DNA of 64,000 bases from Sphingomonas crusticola (GCF_003391115.1 NZ_QTJP01000001.1:1984001-2048000); one strand, 5' to 3'. Shown: positions 1-9,250, counted from the stretch's first letter. The notes: generated by a model from the sequence alone, not told the origin. Made by a program: numbers and translations.

Positions 1-525
1 GAGCGCGCAATCCGTGCCGACCGTCAGGAGCCGTTTGCCGCTGCGCTTGCGGCCGTTACCGACCGGAATGTCGGCGGGCGGCGTGCGCACGTCGATCAGA
101 CGCCGCCCATGCTTGCCCGCTGCCTCGGCAAGACCCGATACGGCCGTGAGGCGCACGTGCATGCCGGCGATGATGTCCAGCCCCGCCTCGATCGCTTCGA
201 TCAAGGCCGGGTGCCAGCTCGGCGGGATGTAACCGCCGCTATTGGCCACCGCGATCACCATTGCGCGGGCACCCTTGGCGGCCGCTTCCGCGGGCGTCAG
301 CCGCGGCAGGCCAGTCGTCACCGCGTCGGGGCTTGACGAATATTCGCCGATACATTTATCGCCGGCCCAGTCGCGCAGGCCGAAGGCGGTCTTGGCGAAA
401 CCCGGTTCGGTAACGTCGCCAAGGAACAGCAAGTAGGGCGTGGGCAAGGCCAAAGCGCTGGCACCCGCCGCTGCGGAAAGGTCGCGGCCAACGCTATCGC
501 GCGCGGCCGTTTGCGCGTCCGTCAT
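1..525 (-). CDS. dgcN: DUF1611 / DgcN-type protein (3' end outside window)
   Basis: Reading from the ATG at 525 gives 175 codons with no stop, so the gene runs off the left edge. The N-terminal half contains 'FLGDVTEPGFAKTAFGL' and 'GGYIPPSWHP', and the last residues read 'RLLTVGTDCAL', the start of the P-loop-like segment of DUF1611. Proteins of this family paired with an enolase-superfamily racemase have been described as DgcN, which acetylates D-glutamate in a D-Glu catabolic route. An epimerase of that kind lies nearby at 2011-3021. The family call is solid; the D-glutamate role is inferred from context. The gene has its own upstream space (526-699) with a dyad at 651-670. Confidence 0.75.
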   Translation of the reverse strand, partial: MTDAQTAARDSVGRDLSAAAGASALALPTPYLLFLGDVTEPGFAKTAFGLRDWAGDKCIGEYSSSPDAVTTGLPRLTPAEAAAKGARAMVIAVANSGGYIPPSWHPALIEAIEAGLDIIAGMHVRLTAVSGLAEAAGKHGRRLIDVRTPPADIPVGNGRKRSGKRLLTVGTDCAL

Positions 526-650
526 CGCGTCCTACTCCGCAGGGAAAGGGCGTAGCTGCCGAGCGCAATGATCACTTCGTTACCCACGCTCGTCCCTCGC
601 TTTGCCGTCTGTACTGCATATCAACGCGGCCATGTTTCCGTCTAGAGAAT

Positions 651-670
651 AAATTTCCAAATGGATATTT
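651..670. promoter_or_regulatory. Inverted repeat upstream of dgcN (candidate operator E)
   Basis: AAATTTCC and GGATATTT flank a 4-base AAAT spacer, and the arms match at 7 of 8 positions. The half-site AAATATCC resembles ATTATCC half-sites at 5108-5126 and 9434-9452. It lies 126 bp upstream of the dgcN start. It is the weakest member of the proposed set because it is AT-rich. Confidence 0.35.
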
Positions 671-699
671 TAAGCTCGCTTGGGTGAGATTAACGCGCG

Positions 700-1953
700 T
701 TATTGGCCAACCTGCCCGCCAATTTGGGAGGCGACCGCCTCCGCGCGTGCCATGACCCGCAGCACGTTTTCGCCTGCCAGCTTGGCGACATCCGCATCGC
801 TCCAGCCCCGCCGCATCAGTTCGGCCAGGAGGGCGGGATAGGTCGAAACGTCGCCCAGTCCATCGGGCAAGTCGTTGCCGACCCCGTCGAAGTCGGACCC
901 GATCCCCACATAATCGACACCGGCGACCTTCGCGATATGCTCGATATGATCGGCGACTTCGGACAGCGTCACGCGCGGACGCGGATGCGCAGCCTGCCAT
1001 TCGGCAAACGCGGCCGCTGCCTTGTCGGGCTGGCCGATATAGAGGCCACCATAAGGGGGCGCGTTGAGGCGCGCCTTTTCCGCTGCCTGATCCGCCTCCC
1101 AGCGGCGGCGCGCGTCGGAGACATAGGACGGCGCGTAATTGACCATCACCAGCCCGCCATTGGCGGCGACCAGCTTGAGCACATCATCCGATACGTCGCG
1201 CGGATGATCGTCCAGCGCACGCGCGCTGGAATGGGAAAATATGACCGGCGCCCGGGAGACACGCAGCGCGTCGCGCATCGTCGCCTCGCTGACATGGCTC
1301 AAATCGACCAGCATGCCGAGACGATTGAGTTCCAGCACGACCTTTTCGCCGAACGGCGTCAGGCCGTCATGCTGCGGATTGTCGGTCGCCGAATCGGCCC
1401 ACTCGATCGTCTTGGTATGCGTCAGCGTCAGATAGCCCGCGCCGAGATCGTGATAGGCTTCGAGAACGGCGAGGCTGTTGTCGATCTGCCCGCCGCCCTC
1501 GACGCCGATCAGCGAAGCGATGCGCCCCTGCTTGTGAATGCGGCGGACGTCGGCGGCGGTGCGGGCAAGCGCGAAGGTTTCGGGATAGCGCGCGGCGATT
1601 GCGCGCACGAGCTCGATCTGCTCGATGGTCTGCTTGACCTGTTCGAGACCGGGCAGATTGGCCGAGACCCAGACCGACCAGAATTGGCCGCCGACCATGC
1701 CGCGGCGCAGACGCGCGATATCGGTATTGTAGGGCACCGGACGCTTGTCGAGATCCGCGCGGAGATCCATCGTCCAGCGCGCGTCGGCCTCGCGCCCGCG
1801 CAGCGCTTCCGGCCAATCATTATGCCCGTCGATCAGCGGCGTGGCTTTCAGCACGCGTGCGACCCGCGCCGCATAATCCTGCGCCGAAGCCGCGGACGCA
1901 CCCGCGAGCGCCGCCAGCGCACATCCAGCCAGTGCGATCATCCGTGGCGTCAT
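700..1953 (-). CDS. Exported M19 membrane-type dipeptidase
   Basis: Zinc dipeptidase of the renal dipeptidase family (417 aa), which cleaves dipeptides and tolerates a D-residue at the C-terminal position. The ATG at 1953 is chosen over an upstream one because AAGGAG sits 6 bases before it and it opens directly into a signal peptide (about residues 1-25). All metal ligands are visible: H44 and D46 in 'DGHND', E152 in 'GVEGG', H220 in 'LSHVSE', H241 in 'FSHSSAR', plus D354 in 'GIGSDFDG'. The stop at 700 leaves about 175 bases before dgcN. It follows the epimerase gene closely (57 bases), so it is probably co-transcribed with it and with the serine hydrolase upstream. Confidence 0.9.
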   Translation of the reverse strand: MTPRMIALAGCALAALAGASAASAQDYAARVARVLKATPLIDGHNDWPEALRGREADARWTMDLRADLDKRPVPYNTDIARLRRGMVGGQFWSVWVSANLPGLEQVKQTIEQIELVRAIAARYPETFALARTAADVRRIHKQGRIASLIGVEGGGQIDNSLAVLEAYHDLGAGYLTLTHTKTIEWADSATDNPQHDGLTPFGEKVVLELNRLGMLVDLSHVSEATMRDALRVSRAPVIFSHSSARALDDHPRDVSDDVLKLVAANGGLVMVNYAPSYVSDARRRWEADQAAEKARLNAPPYGGLYIGQPDKAAAAFAEWQAAHPRPRVTLSEVADHIEHIAKVAGVDYVGIGSDFDGVGNDLPDGLGDVSTYPALLAELMRRGWSDADVAKLAGENVLRVMARAEAVASQIGGQVGQ

Positions 1954-2010
1954 CGTCGTCTCCTTTTCCGCGGTCTCAGCGGGCATAGTGATGGTGCGGC
2001 CGTGCTGCGT

Positions 2011-3021
2011 TCAAGCGGCAACCGCCATGGGCGAGCCCCACACTTCCGGGCCGACCCAGATGTCGCCATCGCGATAATCCACGCTGGGGCTCCGATCGTG
2101 CGCCAGGAAGGTGGGGCCATCGAGATCGACCAGGTCGCACAGCTGGCCCAGAATGAAACCCGGCGCCATCGCCAGGCTCGTGCCGACCATGTTGCCGACC
2201 ATCACGCCCAGGCCAAGCTGTCGCGCCGCGGCGGCGATCATCAGGCCCTCGGTAAGCCCGCCACATTTGTCGAGCTTGATGTTGACGATGTCGAAGCGGC
2301 CGAGCGCCCGCTCGAGCTCGGCGAACGATAGAATGCTTTCGTCGGCCGCGATCGGCAGCGGCGAGACAAATCCGTCGAGATCGGCCTCGCGCCCCCGTGC
2401 GAGCGGCTGCTCGAGCAGCGACACTCCGCAGGTCTTCAGTGCGTCGGCAAGCGCAGGCAGCTCGTCGATGACGAAGCCCTGGTTGCCGTCCACCCCCAGC
2501 CAGACATCCGGCCGGGCTTCGCGGATCGCCCGCACGCGCGCAATGTCCAGCGCCAGCTCGCCGGTCAGCTTGGCCTTGATCGAACGTGCCGAGACATCCC
2601 GACGCGCGGCCTGTGCCATCGCTTCCGGCGTGTCCGCGCCCAGGGTGAAGGTGGTGCGTAACGGGCGCGGCGGGGGCAGGCCGGCGAGCTCCCACACGAA
2701 ACAGCCGGCGCGGGCCGCTTCAAGCTCCCACAATGCGCAATCTACCGCGTTGCGCGCCCCGCCCGGCGGCAGGATATCGCGTAGCGCCGCGCGGTCTGGC
2801 CCGGCCTCGATTTCCGGGCGCGCCCGCTCGATGGCGGCACACATGGCGGGAACGTCGTCGCCCATATAATAGACGCCGGACGCCTCGCCGCGACCGCGAT
2901 ACATGCCGTCTCCCAGCGTGACGACCACCACGTCCGACGTCTCGAACACATAGCCCGAGATGCGGAAGGGCGCGGCGAACCGCAATGTCTCGGTGGCGAC
3001 CTCGACCTTCAGCCTGGCCAT
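2011..3021 (-). CDS. dgcA: Dipeptide epimerase / N-acetyl-D-Glu racemase (DgcA-like)
   Basis: Enolase-superfamily member of the L-Ala-D/L-Glu epimerase type, 336 aa. Visible catalytic residues are K149 and K151 in 'SIKAKLTG', metal ligands D178 ('GVDGNQG'), E204 ('LLEQPL') and D227 ('AADES'), and K249 in 'VNIKLDK'. The ATG at 3021 overlaps the TGA of the upstream hydrolase by one base (TGATG), which points to translational coupling. Substrate could be an L-Ala-D-Glu type dipeptide from peptidoglycan or N-acetyl-D-glutamate; the nearby DUF1611 gene favours the second, the dipeptidases the first. The family is certain, the substrate is not. Confidence 0.85.
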   Translation of the reverse strand: MARLKVEVATETLRFAAPFRISGYVFETSDVVVVTLGDGMYRGRGEASGVYYMGDDVPAMCAAIERARPEIEAGPDRAALRDILPPGGARNAVDCALWELEAARAGCFVWELAGLPPPRPLRTTFTLGADTPEAMAQAARRDVSARSIKAKLTGELALDIARVRAIREARPDVWLGVDGNQGFVIDELPALADALKTCGVSLLEQPLARGREADLDGFVSPLPIAADESILSFAELERALGRFDIVNIKLDKCGGLTEGLMIAAAARQLGLGVMVGNMVGTSLAMAPGFILGQLCDLVDLDGPTFLAHDRSPSVDYRDGDIWVGPEVWGSPMAVAA

Positions 3022-5048
3022 CAGTAGCGCGTCGAAATGGTCATCAGGTGGAACCGGATGGCGAAATAGAGGATGAGCAAAGCCGCGAGGAACACCAGCA
3101 GGCTCCACAGCTTGCTCGTCCACTTGCGGCGGTCGCGGAACGCCAGCCACAGGTTCCAGCCCGCGATCGCGACCGTGCCGACGAAGATGATCGCGCCGGC
3201 GACCTGCAGCAGCAACAGGATTGTATCGAACGCGCCCGCCAGATTCTTCAGGTTGCTGAACATGGCGCTGACGACCACGACCCAGCTGATCAACAGCGCC
3301 AGTTCCAGTCCCGCCATGACGCGGACTGCGCGATAGGCTTTGAGCCCCTGCCGGGAGAGGCCGATCGGAGCGCGATAGCGCCGCCGCACATACCAGGTGA
3401 CAGGCCAGTAGAAGAAGGTGAGCGCGAGGATCGCGAGGCTGAGGAATAATGCGGGCTTCAGCCACGCCGACGAAACACCGGCCGGCACGCGATCGAAGAC
3501 GATGAAGGGCGATTCCCCATCCATGCTCCAGCGCACCACCTTGCCGTCGATCACCTTGGCCGCGAGCCGATCATGGCCGTTGCGCTCGCGCCAGACGAAG
3601 GGCGCGATCTCCACCCACTCGCGCGGGCTGCCGCCGATCCCCTTCAGGTCGGGGACGACCAGCTCGCCCTTGGGGCCGACGGTGACGGCGGTCTGGCCGA
3701 ACAGGCCGGCAACCGACACGAAGCTCGTCTGCGAGCCGCGGCTGTTGGCCCACAGGCCGGACATCATCTGCGCATGCTTCTTCGCCGTTTGCGCGTCGAC
3801 CAGCCCGTCCTTCACCGTGTTCGGGAAATAGCGATCGGCGAAATCCTGGAAGATCGCAGTACGCAAGGTTCCCGCCGCACCCGCGCGGCCAGGGCTGTTG
3901 AACGAGATGTAGAAGCCGACGCCATCATTGGTGAACAGATGCAGCGAAGTGTGGAATGCGGCGGTATCGCCGAGATGGCCGACGACCTCATGGCCGTTCA
4001 CATTGGTTTCGAAGAAGCCGAGCTCCATTCGGTCGAGCGGCGGGATCAGCGAATAAGGATTGATCTTATCGAGCGGGCTGTTGTGCATCATCGCCGCGGT
4101 TTCCGGACGCAGGATGCGGTTGCCGTCGAGCGCGCCGCCCTCGAGATGGGCGAGCATGAACCTGGCCATGTCCACGCCCGTCGCGGAGAGCGATCCTGCC
4201 GGCGCCGGGCCGACCAGCTCGAACGCAGCAGGCGATCCGGGCTTGCGATAGCCCGTCGCCATCACAGGCCTCAACCGCGCGGGCAGCGGCTGGCGGAAGG
4301 TCGCATCCTTCATGCCCAGCGGCGCGAAGATGTGCCGCTCGACATAATCGTCGAACGGCTCGCCCGATACGCGCTCGACGATATGGCCCGCCAGCGCGGT
4401 TGCCCAATTGGAGTAAGCCGGGGTCGTGCCGGCGTCATAGATGCGGGCCGGCAGCGAATTCTTCAGGAACTCGCCGAGCGGGCGCAAATGGCCGGGATCG
4501 TAGAAGATGACGCTCTTGGCCGCTTCGTCGAAGCCGGCGGTGTGCGTCATGATCTGGCGCAACGTCACCGGCTTGCCGTTGCGCGGCGGAATCTTGAAAT
4601 CGAGATAGCGGTTGACGTCGGTGTCGAGGTCGAGCTTGCCCTGCTCGACCTGCTGCATGACCGCGGTCCACGTGACCAGCTTCGATACGGAGCCCGGACG
4701 AAACAGCGTGCGATAAGGGTCGACCGGCGTGCGCTTGGCCGCATCCGCAAAGCCGAAACCCCTGGCGGTGAGAAGCTGCCCGTTCTGCACAATCGTGACG
4801 ACCGCGCCCGGAATGTCGCTGCTGTGGAGCGCGTAGGGCAGATAGCCATCGAGCCAGGTGTCGACGTCCGCCTTCGTCAGGCTGTGCGGGCCGGCATCAA
4901 AGGCGGGAGCGCTTTCACCCGGTGTCGTCGAAGGCCGCGCGGCCTCGGTGGGTGCTAGCGTCGGCGCGAGCCTATCACTCTGGCCGATGGCAGCGCTTCC
5001 CATGATCAGCGCGAGCGCGCCCAGCGCCCAACCCTTGAAAGACCGCAT
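3021..5048 (-). CDS. Beta-lactamase-fold serine hydrolase with C-terminal membrane helices
   Basis: Class-C beta-lactamase / D-aminopeptidase-like serine hydrolase, 675 aa. The start at 5048 has GGGGCAGGGG just upstream and opens into a signal peptide (residues about 1-23). Catalytic motifs are S120-V-S-K123, Y212-S-N214 and H359-L-G361. The last ~130 residues carry about four hydrophobic segments, so the enzyme is anchored in the inner membrane with the catalytic domain probably periplasmic. Members act on D-amino-acid amides, D-Ala-D-Ala peptides or esters; the exact substrate cannot be read here. It is the first gene of a likely operon with dgcA and the M19 dipeptidase, divergent from the XRE-cupin regulator. 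Confidence 0.85.
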   Translation of the reverse strand: MRSFKGWALGALALIMGSAAIGQSDRLAPTLAPTEAARPSTTPGESAPAFDAGPHSLTKADVDTWLDGYLPYALHSSDIPGAVVTIVQNGQLLTARGFGFADAAKRTPVDPYRTLFRPGSVSKLVTWTAVMQQVEQGKLDLDTDVNRYLDFKIPPRNGKPVTLRQIMTHTAGFDEAAKSVIFYDPGHLRPLGEFLKNSLPARIYDAGTTPAYSNWATALAGHIVERVSGEPFDDYVERHIFAPLGMKDATFRQPLPARLRPVMATGYRKPGSPAAFELVGPAPAGSLSATGVDMARFMLAHLEGGALDGNRILRPETAAMMHNSPLDKINPYSLIPPLDRMELGFFETNVNGHEVVGHLGDTAAFHTSLHLFTNDGVGFYISFNSPGRAGAAGTLRTAIFQDFADRYFPNTVKDGLVDAQTAKKHAQMMSGLWANSRGSQTSFVSVAGLFGQTAVTVGPKGELVVPDLKGIGGSPREWVEIAPFVWRERNGHDRLAAKVIDGKVVRWSMDGESPFIVFDRVPAGVSSAWLKPALFLSLAILALTFFYWPVTWYVRRRYRAPIGLSRQGLKAYRAVRVMAGLELALLISWVVVVSAMFSNLKNLAGAFDTILLLLQVAGAIIFVGTVAIAGWNLWLAFRDRRKWTSKLWSLLVFLAALLILYFAIRFHLMTISTRY

Positions 5049-5107
5049 TGCCCCTGCCCCTTGAATGGACGCGCGCCAGAACGGCATCTTTTGCCCAAAG
5101 GAGAATT

Positions 5108-5126
5108 ATTATCCTAATCGGAGAAT
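5108..5126. promoter_or_regulatory. Dyad in the divergent regulator/hydrolase promoter (candidate operator A)
   Basis: The 19-bp stretch ATTATCCTAATCGGAGAAT is a near-palindrome with 7 of 9 arm positions matched. It lies 60 bp upstream of the hydrolase operon and 144 bp upstream of the XRE-cupin regulator. Its left arm ATTATCCT is identical to the inverted right arm of the site before the TonB receptor (9434-9452). Confidence 0.5.
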
Positions 5127-5269
5127 TGTCAACCGATAGTGTCGGCGCGCGGCTGATGCCGCGCTCAGGCGCGCGTCCTAAGGGGAATGGACCCAAAGCG
5201 CGCATTGCGCGCCTGCGCGTAACGATGCTACGCGATCCGAATTGGAAAACGGAATAGGCCGAACAAGGC

Positions 5270-5896
5270 ATGGCGAAACGGCGCTCGACACTCGGAGCGG
5301 TAATCAGGGAACTGCGCAACAGCAATAACTGGACCCTGCGCGAGATGAGCGAGCGGACCGGCATTCCGGTATCCACGCTTTCCAAGGTCGAGCATAATCG
5401 CCTGACGCTCACTTACGACAAGCTGCAGGAATTGAGCGCGCGGCTGAATATCCGCATGTCCGACCTGTTCGCGGAGAGCGATGCGCCCCCGCCGGTCGCG
5501 TCGGTCACGGCGCGGCGGAGCCTTGGCACGCGCGATAACGCCTTTCGCGTCCAGACTGCGAACTACGATTATTATTATCTGTGCGCGGAGCTGCGCCGAA
5601 AGCGCATGATCCCGAATATCACCACCATCCGCGCGCGCTCGCTCGACGAGTTCGGGGAGCTGGTCCATCATGCCGGCGAAGAGTTCATCTACGTGCTGAA
5701 GGGCCAGATTGTCGTTCACACCGAATTCTACGATCCGGTCACGCTCGAGCCGGGGGAATCGATCTACATCGATTCCAACATGGGCCACGCCTACCTCGCC
5801 GGCCCGGATTGCGAAGAGGCCGTGACGCTGGCGGTGATGTCGAGCGCCGATGATGACCTGATGGATTCGCTGATCACCATGCACGGCGAGCGCTGA
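5270..5896 (+). CDS. XRE-family regulator with cupin sensor domain
   Basis: 208 aa. Residues about 8-65 form a helix-turn-helix of the XRE/SinR type ('TLREMSERTGIPVSTLSKVE'); residues about 125-195 form a cupin_2 barrel ('HHAGEEFIYVLKGQ', 'LEPGESIYIDSNMGHAY'). This architecture is common in repressors of amino-acid and polyamine catabolism, where the cupin binds the effector. The gene sits in the middle of the peptide-degradation island, divergent from the hydrolase operon and convergent with the second M19 gene (22 bases apart). It is the obvious candidate to bind the dyads at 651, 5108, 7129, 9320 and 9434. Effector unknown. Confidence 0.88.
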   Translation: MAKRRSTLGAVIRELRNSNNWTLREMSERTGIPVSTLSKVEHNRLTLTYDKLQELSARLNIRMSDLFAESDAPPPVASVTARRSLGTRDNAFRVQTANYDYYYLCAELRRKRMIPNITTIRARSLDEFGELVHHAGEEFIYVLKGQIVVHTEFYDPVTLEPGESIYIDSNMGHAYLAGPDCEEAVTLAVMSSADDDLMDSLITMHGER

Positions 5897-5918
5897 CCGC
5901 CCGGTCAGCGCAGCTCGC

Positions 5919-7064
5919 TCATTTCCACGTCGTGCCGAGCAGGCGGCGGAAATTCCCGCCGAGCACCTTGGCGATATCGGCATCGGCATAGCCGCGCCGG
6001 ACCAGCTCCTCGGCCAGATTGTACATCTTCAAGGGGCCGCTGAACGCCTCGATGTCGATCTTGTCCCGGAAGCTGTAGCTGCCCTTATAGCCCGCCTTGA
6101 GCATCTTATACTGGTCGGGCGCCATCTTGTCATAGCCATACAAATCCGCGTCCGTGCCGATGCCGACATGATCGATGCCGATCAGCTTCACGACATGATC
6201 GATATGATCGGCGACGTTGGCGATCGTCGTCGGCTCGGCGGCGCTCACGAAATTGCGCACGCCGGTAATGCCCATCACGCCGCCCTTGGCGCCCAGCGCC
6301 TTGATCGCTTCGTCGGTCTTGGTGCGGGGATGATTGTTCAACGCCCGGCAATTGCTGTGCGTGATCGCGATCGGCACGGGCGACAGCTCGATCGCGTCGA
6401 GCGTCGTCCGGTCTCCGCAATGCGACGTATCGACCAGCATGCCCACGGCGTTCATCGCCTGGACGATCTCGACGCCGAAGTCGCTTACACCCCCATCCAC
6501 GCGGTCGGTACAGCCCGATCCGATCCGGTTCTGGTTGTTGTAGGTCAGCTGCGAGCAGCGCTGGCCGAGCTGATAAAAGACCGCGACGTCCTTGGCGGAC
6601 CGGAAATGATCCGAATCCTGGAGGCCCATGATGACCGCGGCCTTTCGCTCCCGCTTGGCGCGGTCGATGTCGCCGGCATCGTTGACCAGCGTGAAGACGC
6701 GATCATTGTGGCCGACATAGGCGCTCCAGCCGGCGAGATATTTAAGAACCTGCGCATATGCATCGGGGCCGCCGATCCCGAACGAATTGTGAAAGCCGGT
6801 GATGCCGCTCGCACGAAAGTCGGCGATCTGCTGCTCTGACAATTCGTTGGCGATGGTTTCGGGCCGCAGGTCGAGCGACAAAGGTGCGAGCATATCGATC
6901 ACGATCGAACTCTCGACCACGTCCATGACGCGTTTCGAATAGCGCTTGGGCGAAGCGGCGTGGGCGCGATACATCCCTGCATTGACCATCGGAAAGGCGA
7001 TGGCCCCCGATGCCGCCACCACTCCACCGAGTAATGCCCGACGCGACAATTTGGACCTGTTCAT
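5919..7064 (-). CDS. M19-family dipeptidase-like protein with altered metal site
   Basis: 381 aa with an N-terminal twin-arginine-like export signal ('SRRALLGGVVAASG'). The M19 fold is recognisable from H214 ('DTSHCG'), H235 ('THSNCRALNNHPR') and D304 ('GIGTDAD'). However, the usual N-terminal HxD is replaced by residues 58-60 (MLA in 'VIDMLAPL') and the bridging glutamate by Q148 ('GLQDSD'). Only part of the normal binuclear zinc site remains, so chemistry may differ from the canonical family member at 700-1953. A GGGGAG motif lies 10 bases before the ATG. Monocistronic; a dyad lies upstream at 7129-7145. Confidence 0.82.
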   Translation of the reverse strand: MNRSKLSRRALLGGVVAASGAIAFPMVNAGMYRAHAASPKRYSKRVMDVVESSIVIDMLAPLSLDLRPETIANELSEQQIADFRASGITGFHNSFGIGGPDAYAQVLKYLAGWSAYVGHNDRVFTLVNDAGDIDRAKRERKAAVIMGLQDSDHFRSAKDVAVFYQLGQRCSQLTYNNQNRIGSGCTDRVDGGVSDFGVEIVQAMNAVGMLVDTSHCGDRTTLDAIELSPVPIAITHSNCRALNNHPRTKTDEAIKALGAKGGVMGITGVRNFVSAAEPTTIANVADHIDHVVKLIGIDHVGIGTDADLYGYDKMAPDQYKMLKAGYKGSYSFRDKIDIEAFSGPLKMYNLAEELVRRGYADADIAKVLGGNFRRLLGTTWK

Positions 7065-7128
7065 AGCAGCCGCTCCCCATATTCCAGGACATCAGTCTAG
7101 GCGATTTATTGCGCCTGAAAAGAGAAGA

Positions 7129-7145
7129 TTCTCTGATCAGGCTAA
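7129..7145. promoter_or_regulatory. Dyad upstream of second M19 gene (candidate operator D)
   Basis: TTCTCTGATCAGGCTAA contains the perfect 8-mer palindrome CTGATCAG and, with a one-base gap, matches 14 of 18 positions of the site at 9434-9452. It is 65 bp upstream of the M19 start at 7064. Confidence 0.35.
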
Positions 7146-7156
7146 ATAGCTCGAAG

Positions 7157-9250
7157 TCAGGGCTTCAGCTGCGCATCCAGGAAGCGGACCATCGCCGCAT
7201 CGGCTCGCAGCCACGTATCGTACCGCAGGAAGCCATGCACTTCGTTGGGGAAGATCAGCTCCTCATAGGCTGTGCCTTGCGCGGCAAGTCGCCGGGCAAG
7301 ATCGACGGTCTGCTCGAACCGGACGTTGCGATCATCGTCTCCCTGGATGAGCAGAACGGGTGAGCGCCAATTCTTGAGCGCCGCCTCGGGTGAGCTTTCG
7401 AAGGCGAGCTTCATCAGGGCCGCATAATCGCCCTGCTCATAGCGTGGCGGGGCGTTGCGCCCGATCGACCAATCGTGAACCCCGTGGAAGTCGACCCCGG
7501 CCTTGAACAGGTCGCTGTCGCGCGCGAGCGCCTGTGCGGTCAGGAGCCCGCCATAGGAGCCGCCCCAGATGCCGATACGGCCGCCGTCGACCTCCGGCAG
7601 CGCCTGCAGGAAATGCGCGCCCGCCACGACGTCCTGATATTCGGAATTGCCGATCGCGCCCGCTTTGGCGGGATGCTGGAAGGCGCGACCATAGCCGATG
7701 CCGAGCCGGTAATTGACCGACAGGACCGCATAGCCACGCGATGCCAGATATTGGTTCATGGCATAGCTGTGCGTGTAATAATCCATGTACGACCAGCCGA
7801 GCAGCATCTGGCGGGGTGGCCCGCCATGGACGAAGATCAATCCCGGATGCTTGCCGGCGCGCCGCTGCGGCAGGAACAATTGGCCATGGATCGTCAGCCC
7901 GTCCCGGGCCGTGAAGGTGACCGGCTTCGGAGCCACCAGAACGTTCGAGGGGAAGCTGGCGTCGGTTGTGGACAGGAAGTCAGGGCCTCGCCCCGCGGCG
8001 CTCGCCAGCGCAACACGCGGCGGGACTGCGGGCGTCGAGGCGACATAGGCCAGTTTGCCGCCGGCGAGTGGCGTGGGCAGCCATTCAAGGCCGGTTCCGC
8101 TGCTCAGTGCGAGCGGACCAGGCCGATCGACCGCCACGCGGAAAAGGTGGCGCCGGTCGATGTCTCCGGCGGCTCCGCCGGTATTGGCACTGTAGAGCAG
8201 CGCCGTCCGGTCGGGCGTCAGCGTGACATGCTCGACCATGAAAGGTCCGGGCGTGAGCAGCAATGGTTGGCCGCCGCCGGCCGGAATTGAATAGAGATGC
8301 GGCCACCCGTCCATTTCGGCGCGGAAGATGAGCCGGTCGCCCGCTCCCCACATCAGGAACAGGCCATCGGGAACGGCCGGATAGGAGCCCTCCGGCGTTG
8401 TGGGGCTCTGCCAGACCAGCCGGCCTGTGCCGTCATCGGGTGACGCTACCCACAGCGAGAAGGGGTTGGGCGTGGCGAGCAACGGCGAGGCGAGGGCGTC
8501 CGCTATTCCCAGCCGCCGGGCGAAGGCGACGTGCCTGCCGTCAGGCGACCAGACCGGCGAATCGTCGAACGCGGTCGCGGGTGCGAGCCAGCTGATCGGC
8601 CGGTCGGGGCCGCCATAGACGCCGATGAAGCTGTGGTCGCCGCGCCGCGAGACGAAAGCGAGTCTGACACCGTCGGGTGACCATGCCAGGCTGTCGATCT
8701 TGCCGCGATCGTAGAAGAGTTTTTCAGGCTTGCCCTTACCATCGGCGGCCACCGTCCACACCTGGTTGTCGCGCAGGAAGGCGATCCTGCCGCTGGCCGA
8801 GACTATTGGCTCCTCGCCCTCCCCGACCTTGACCGGCGCGCGACCGTCTACCGAGGCCCAGATTTCCATTTGTGGCTGCACAACAGCGGAAGCCGGATTG
8901 GCCGCAGGGAGGCCGTTCGCCCAGCCATTATGGTCCACCGCGCCGCGTACCCAGACCAGCGTGCGGCCGTCGGGTGAGAAAGCGAGCTCGGACAGATCCT
9001 GACCATCGTCGCTCTTGCCTGCGACGAGTTGGCGCGGGCGGTAATCGGGGCCTTGCGCCAGCCAGATGCTGCGCAATCCCTTGTGCAACTCCATCCACGC
9101 GACGCGATCCCCCGCCTCCGGTGCCGTGAGACTGCCGACGAACTTATAAGCGAGGAAGGACTCGAGGCCGGGAGGCGTGGCCGGGGCGGCGGCCAGGACC
9201 GGGAGCGCCATAGCGGCGAACCCCGCTAGCATCGATAAGCGCTTCAGCAT
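7157..9250 (-). CDS. S9-family prolyl oligopeptidase-like peptidase, exported
   Basis: 697 aa serine peptidase with signal peptide (residues about 1-21), a beta-propeller of WD40-like PD40 repeats ('LAFSPDGRTLVWVRG', 'LAWSPDGVRLAFVSRR') and a C-terminal alpha/beta-hydrolase domain. Catalytic triad: Ser about 565 in 'GGSYGG', Asp about 637 in 'GDDDRN', His about 674 in 'NEVHGF'; an oxyanion motif 'HGGPP' is also visible. GGAGGAG lies 10 bases before the ATG. It cleaves short peptides, typically after proline. S9 enzymes paired with a TonB receptor in this order also include lasso-peptide isopeptidases, so that activity remains possible, though no lasso genes are nearby. Confidence 0.9.
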   Translation of the reverse strand: MLKRLSMLAGFAAMALPVLAAAPATPPGLESFLAYKFVGSLTAPEAGDRVAWMELHKGLRSIWLAQGPDYRPRQLVAGKSDDGQDLSELAFSPDGRTLVWVRGAVDHNGWANGLPAANPASAVVQPQMEIWASVDGRAPVKVGEGEEPIVSASGRIAFLRDNQVWTVAADGKGKPEKLFYDRGKIDSLAWSPDGVRLAFVSRRGDHSFIGVYGGPDRPISWLAPATAFDDSPVWSPDGRHVAFARRLGIADALASPLLATPNPFSLWVASPDDGTGRLVWQSPTTPEGSYPAVPDGLFLMWGAGDRLIFRAEMDGWPHLYSIPAGGGQPLLLTPGPFMVEHVTLTPDRTALLYSANTGGAAGDIDRRHLFRVAVDRPGPLALSSGTGLEWLPTPLAGGKLAYVASTPAVPPRVALASAAGRGPDFLSTTDASFPSNVLVAPKPVTFTARDGLTIHGQLFLPQRRAGKHPGLIFVHGGPPRQMLLGWSYMDYYTHSYAMNQYLASRGYAVLSVNYRLGIGYGRAFQHPAKAGAIGNSEYQDVVAGAHFLQALPEVDGGRIGIWGGSYGGLLTAQALARDSDLFKAGVDFHGVHDWSIGRNAPPRYEQGDYAALMKLAFESSPEAALKNWRSPVLLIQGDDDRNVRFEQTVDLARRLAAQGTAYEELIFPNEVHGFLRYDTWLRADAAMVRFLDAQLKP

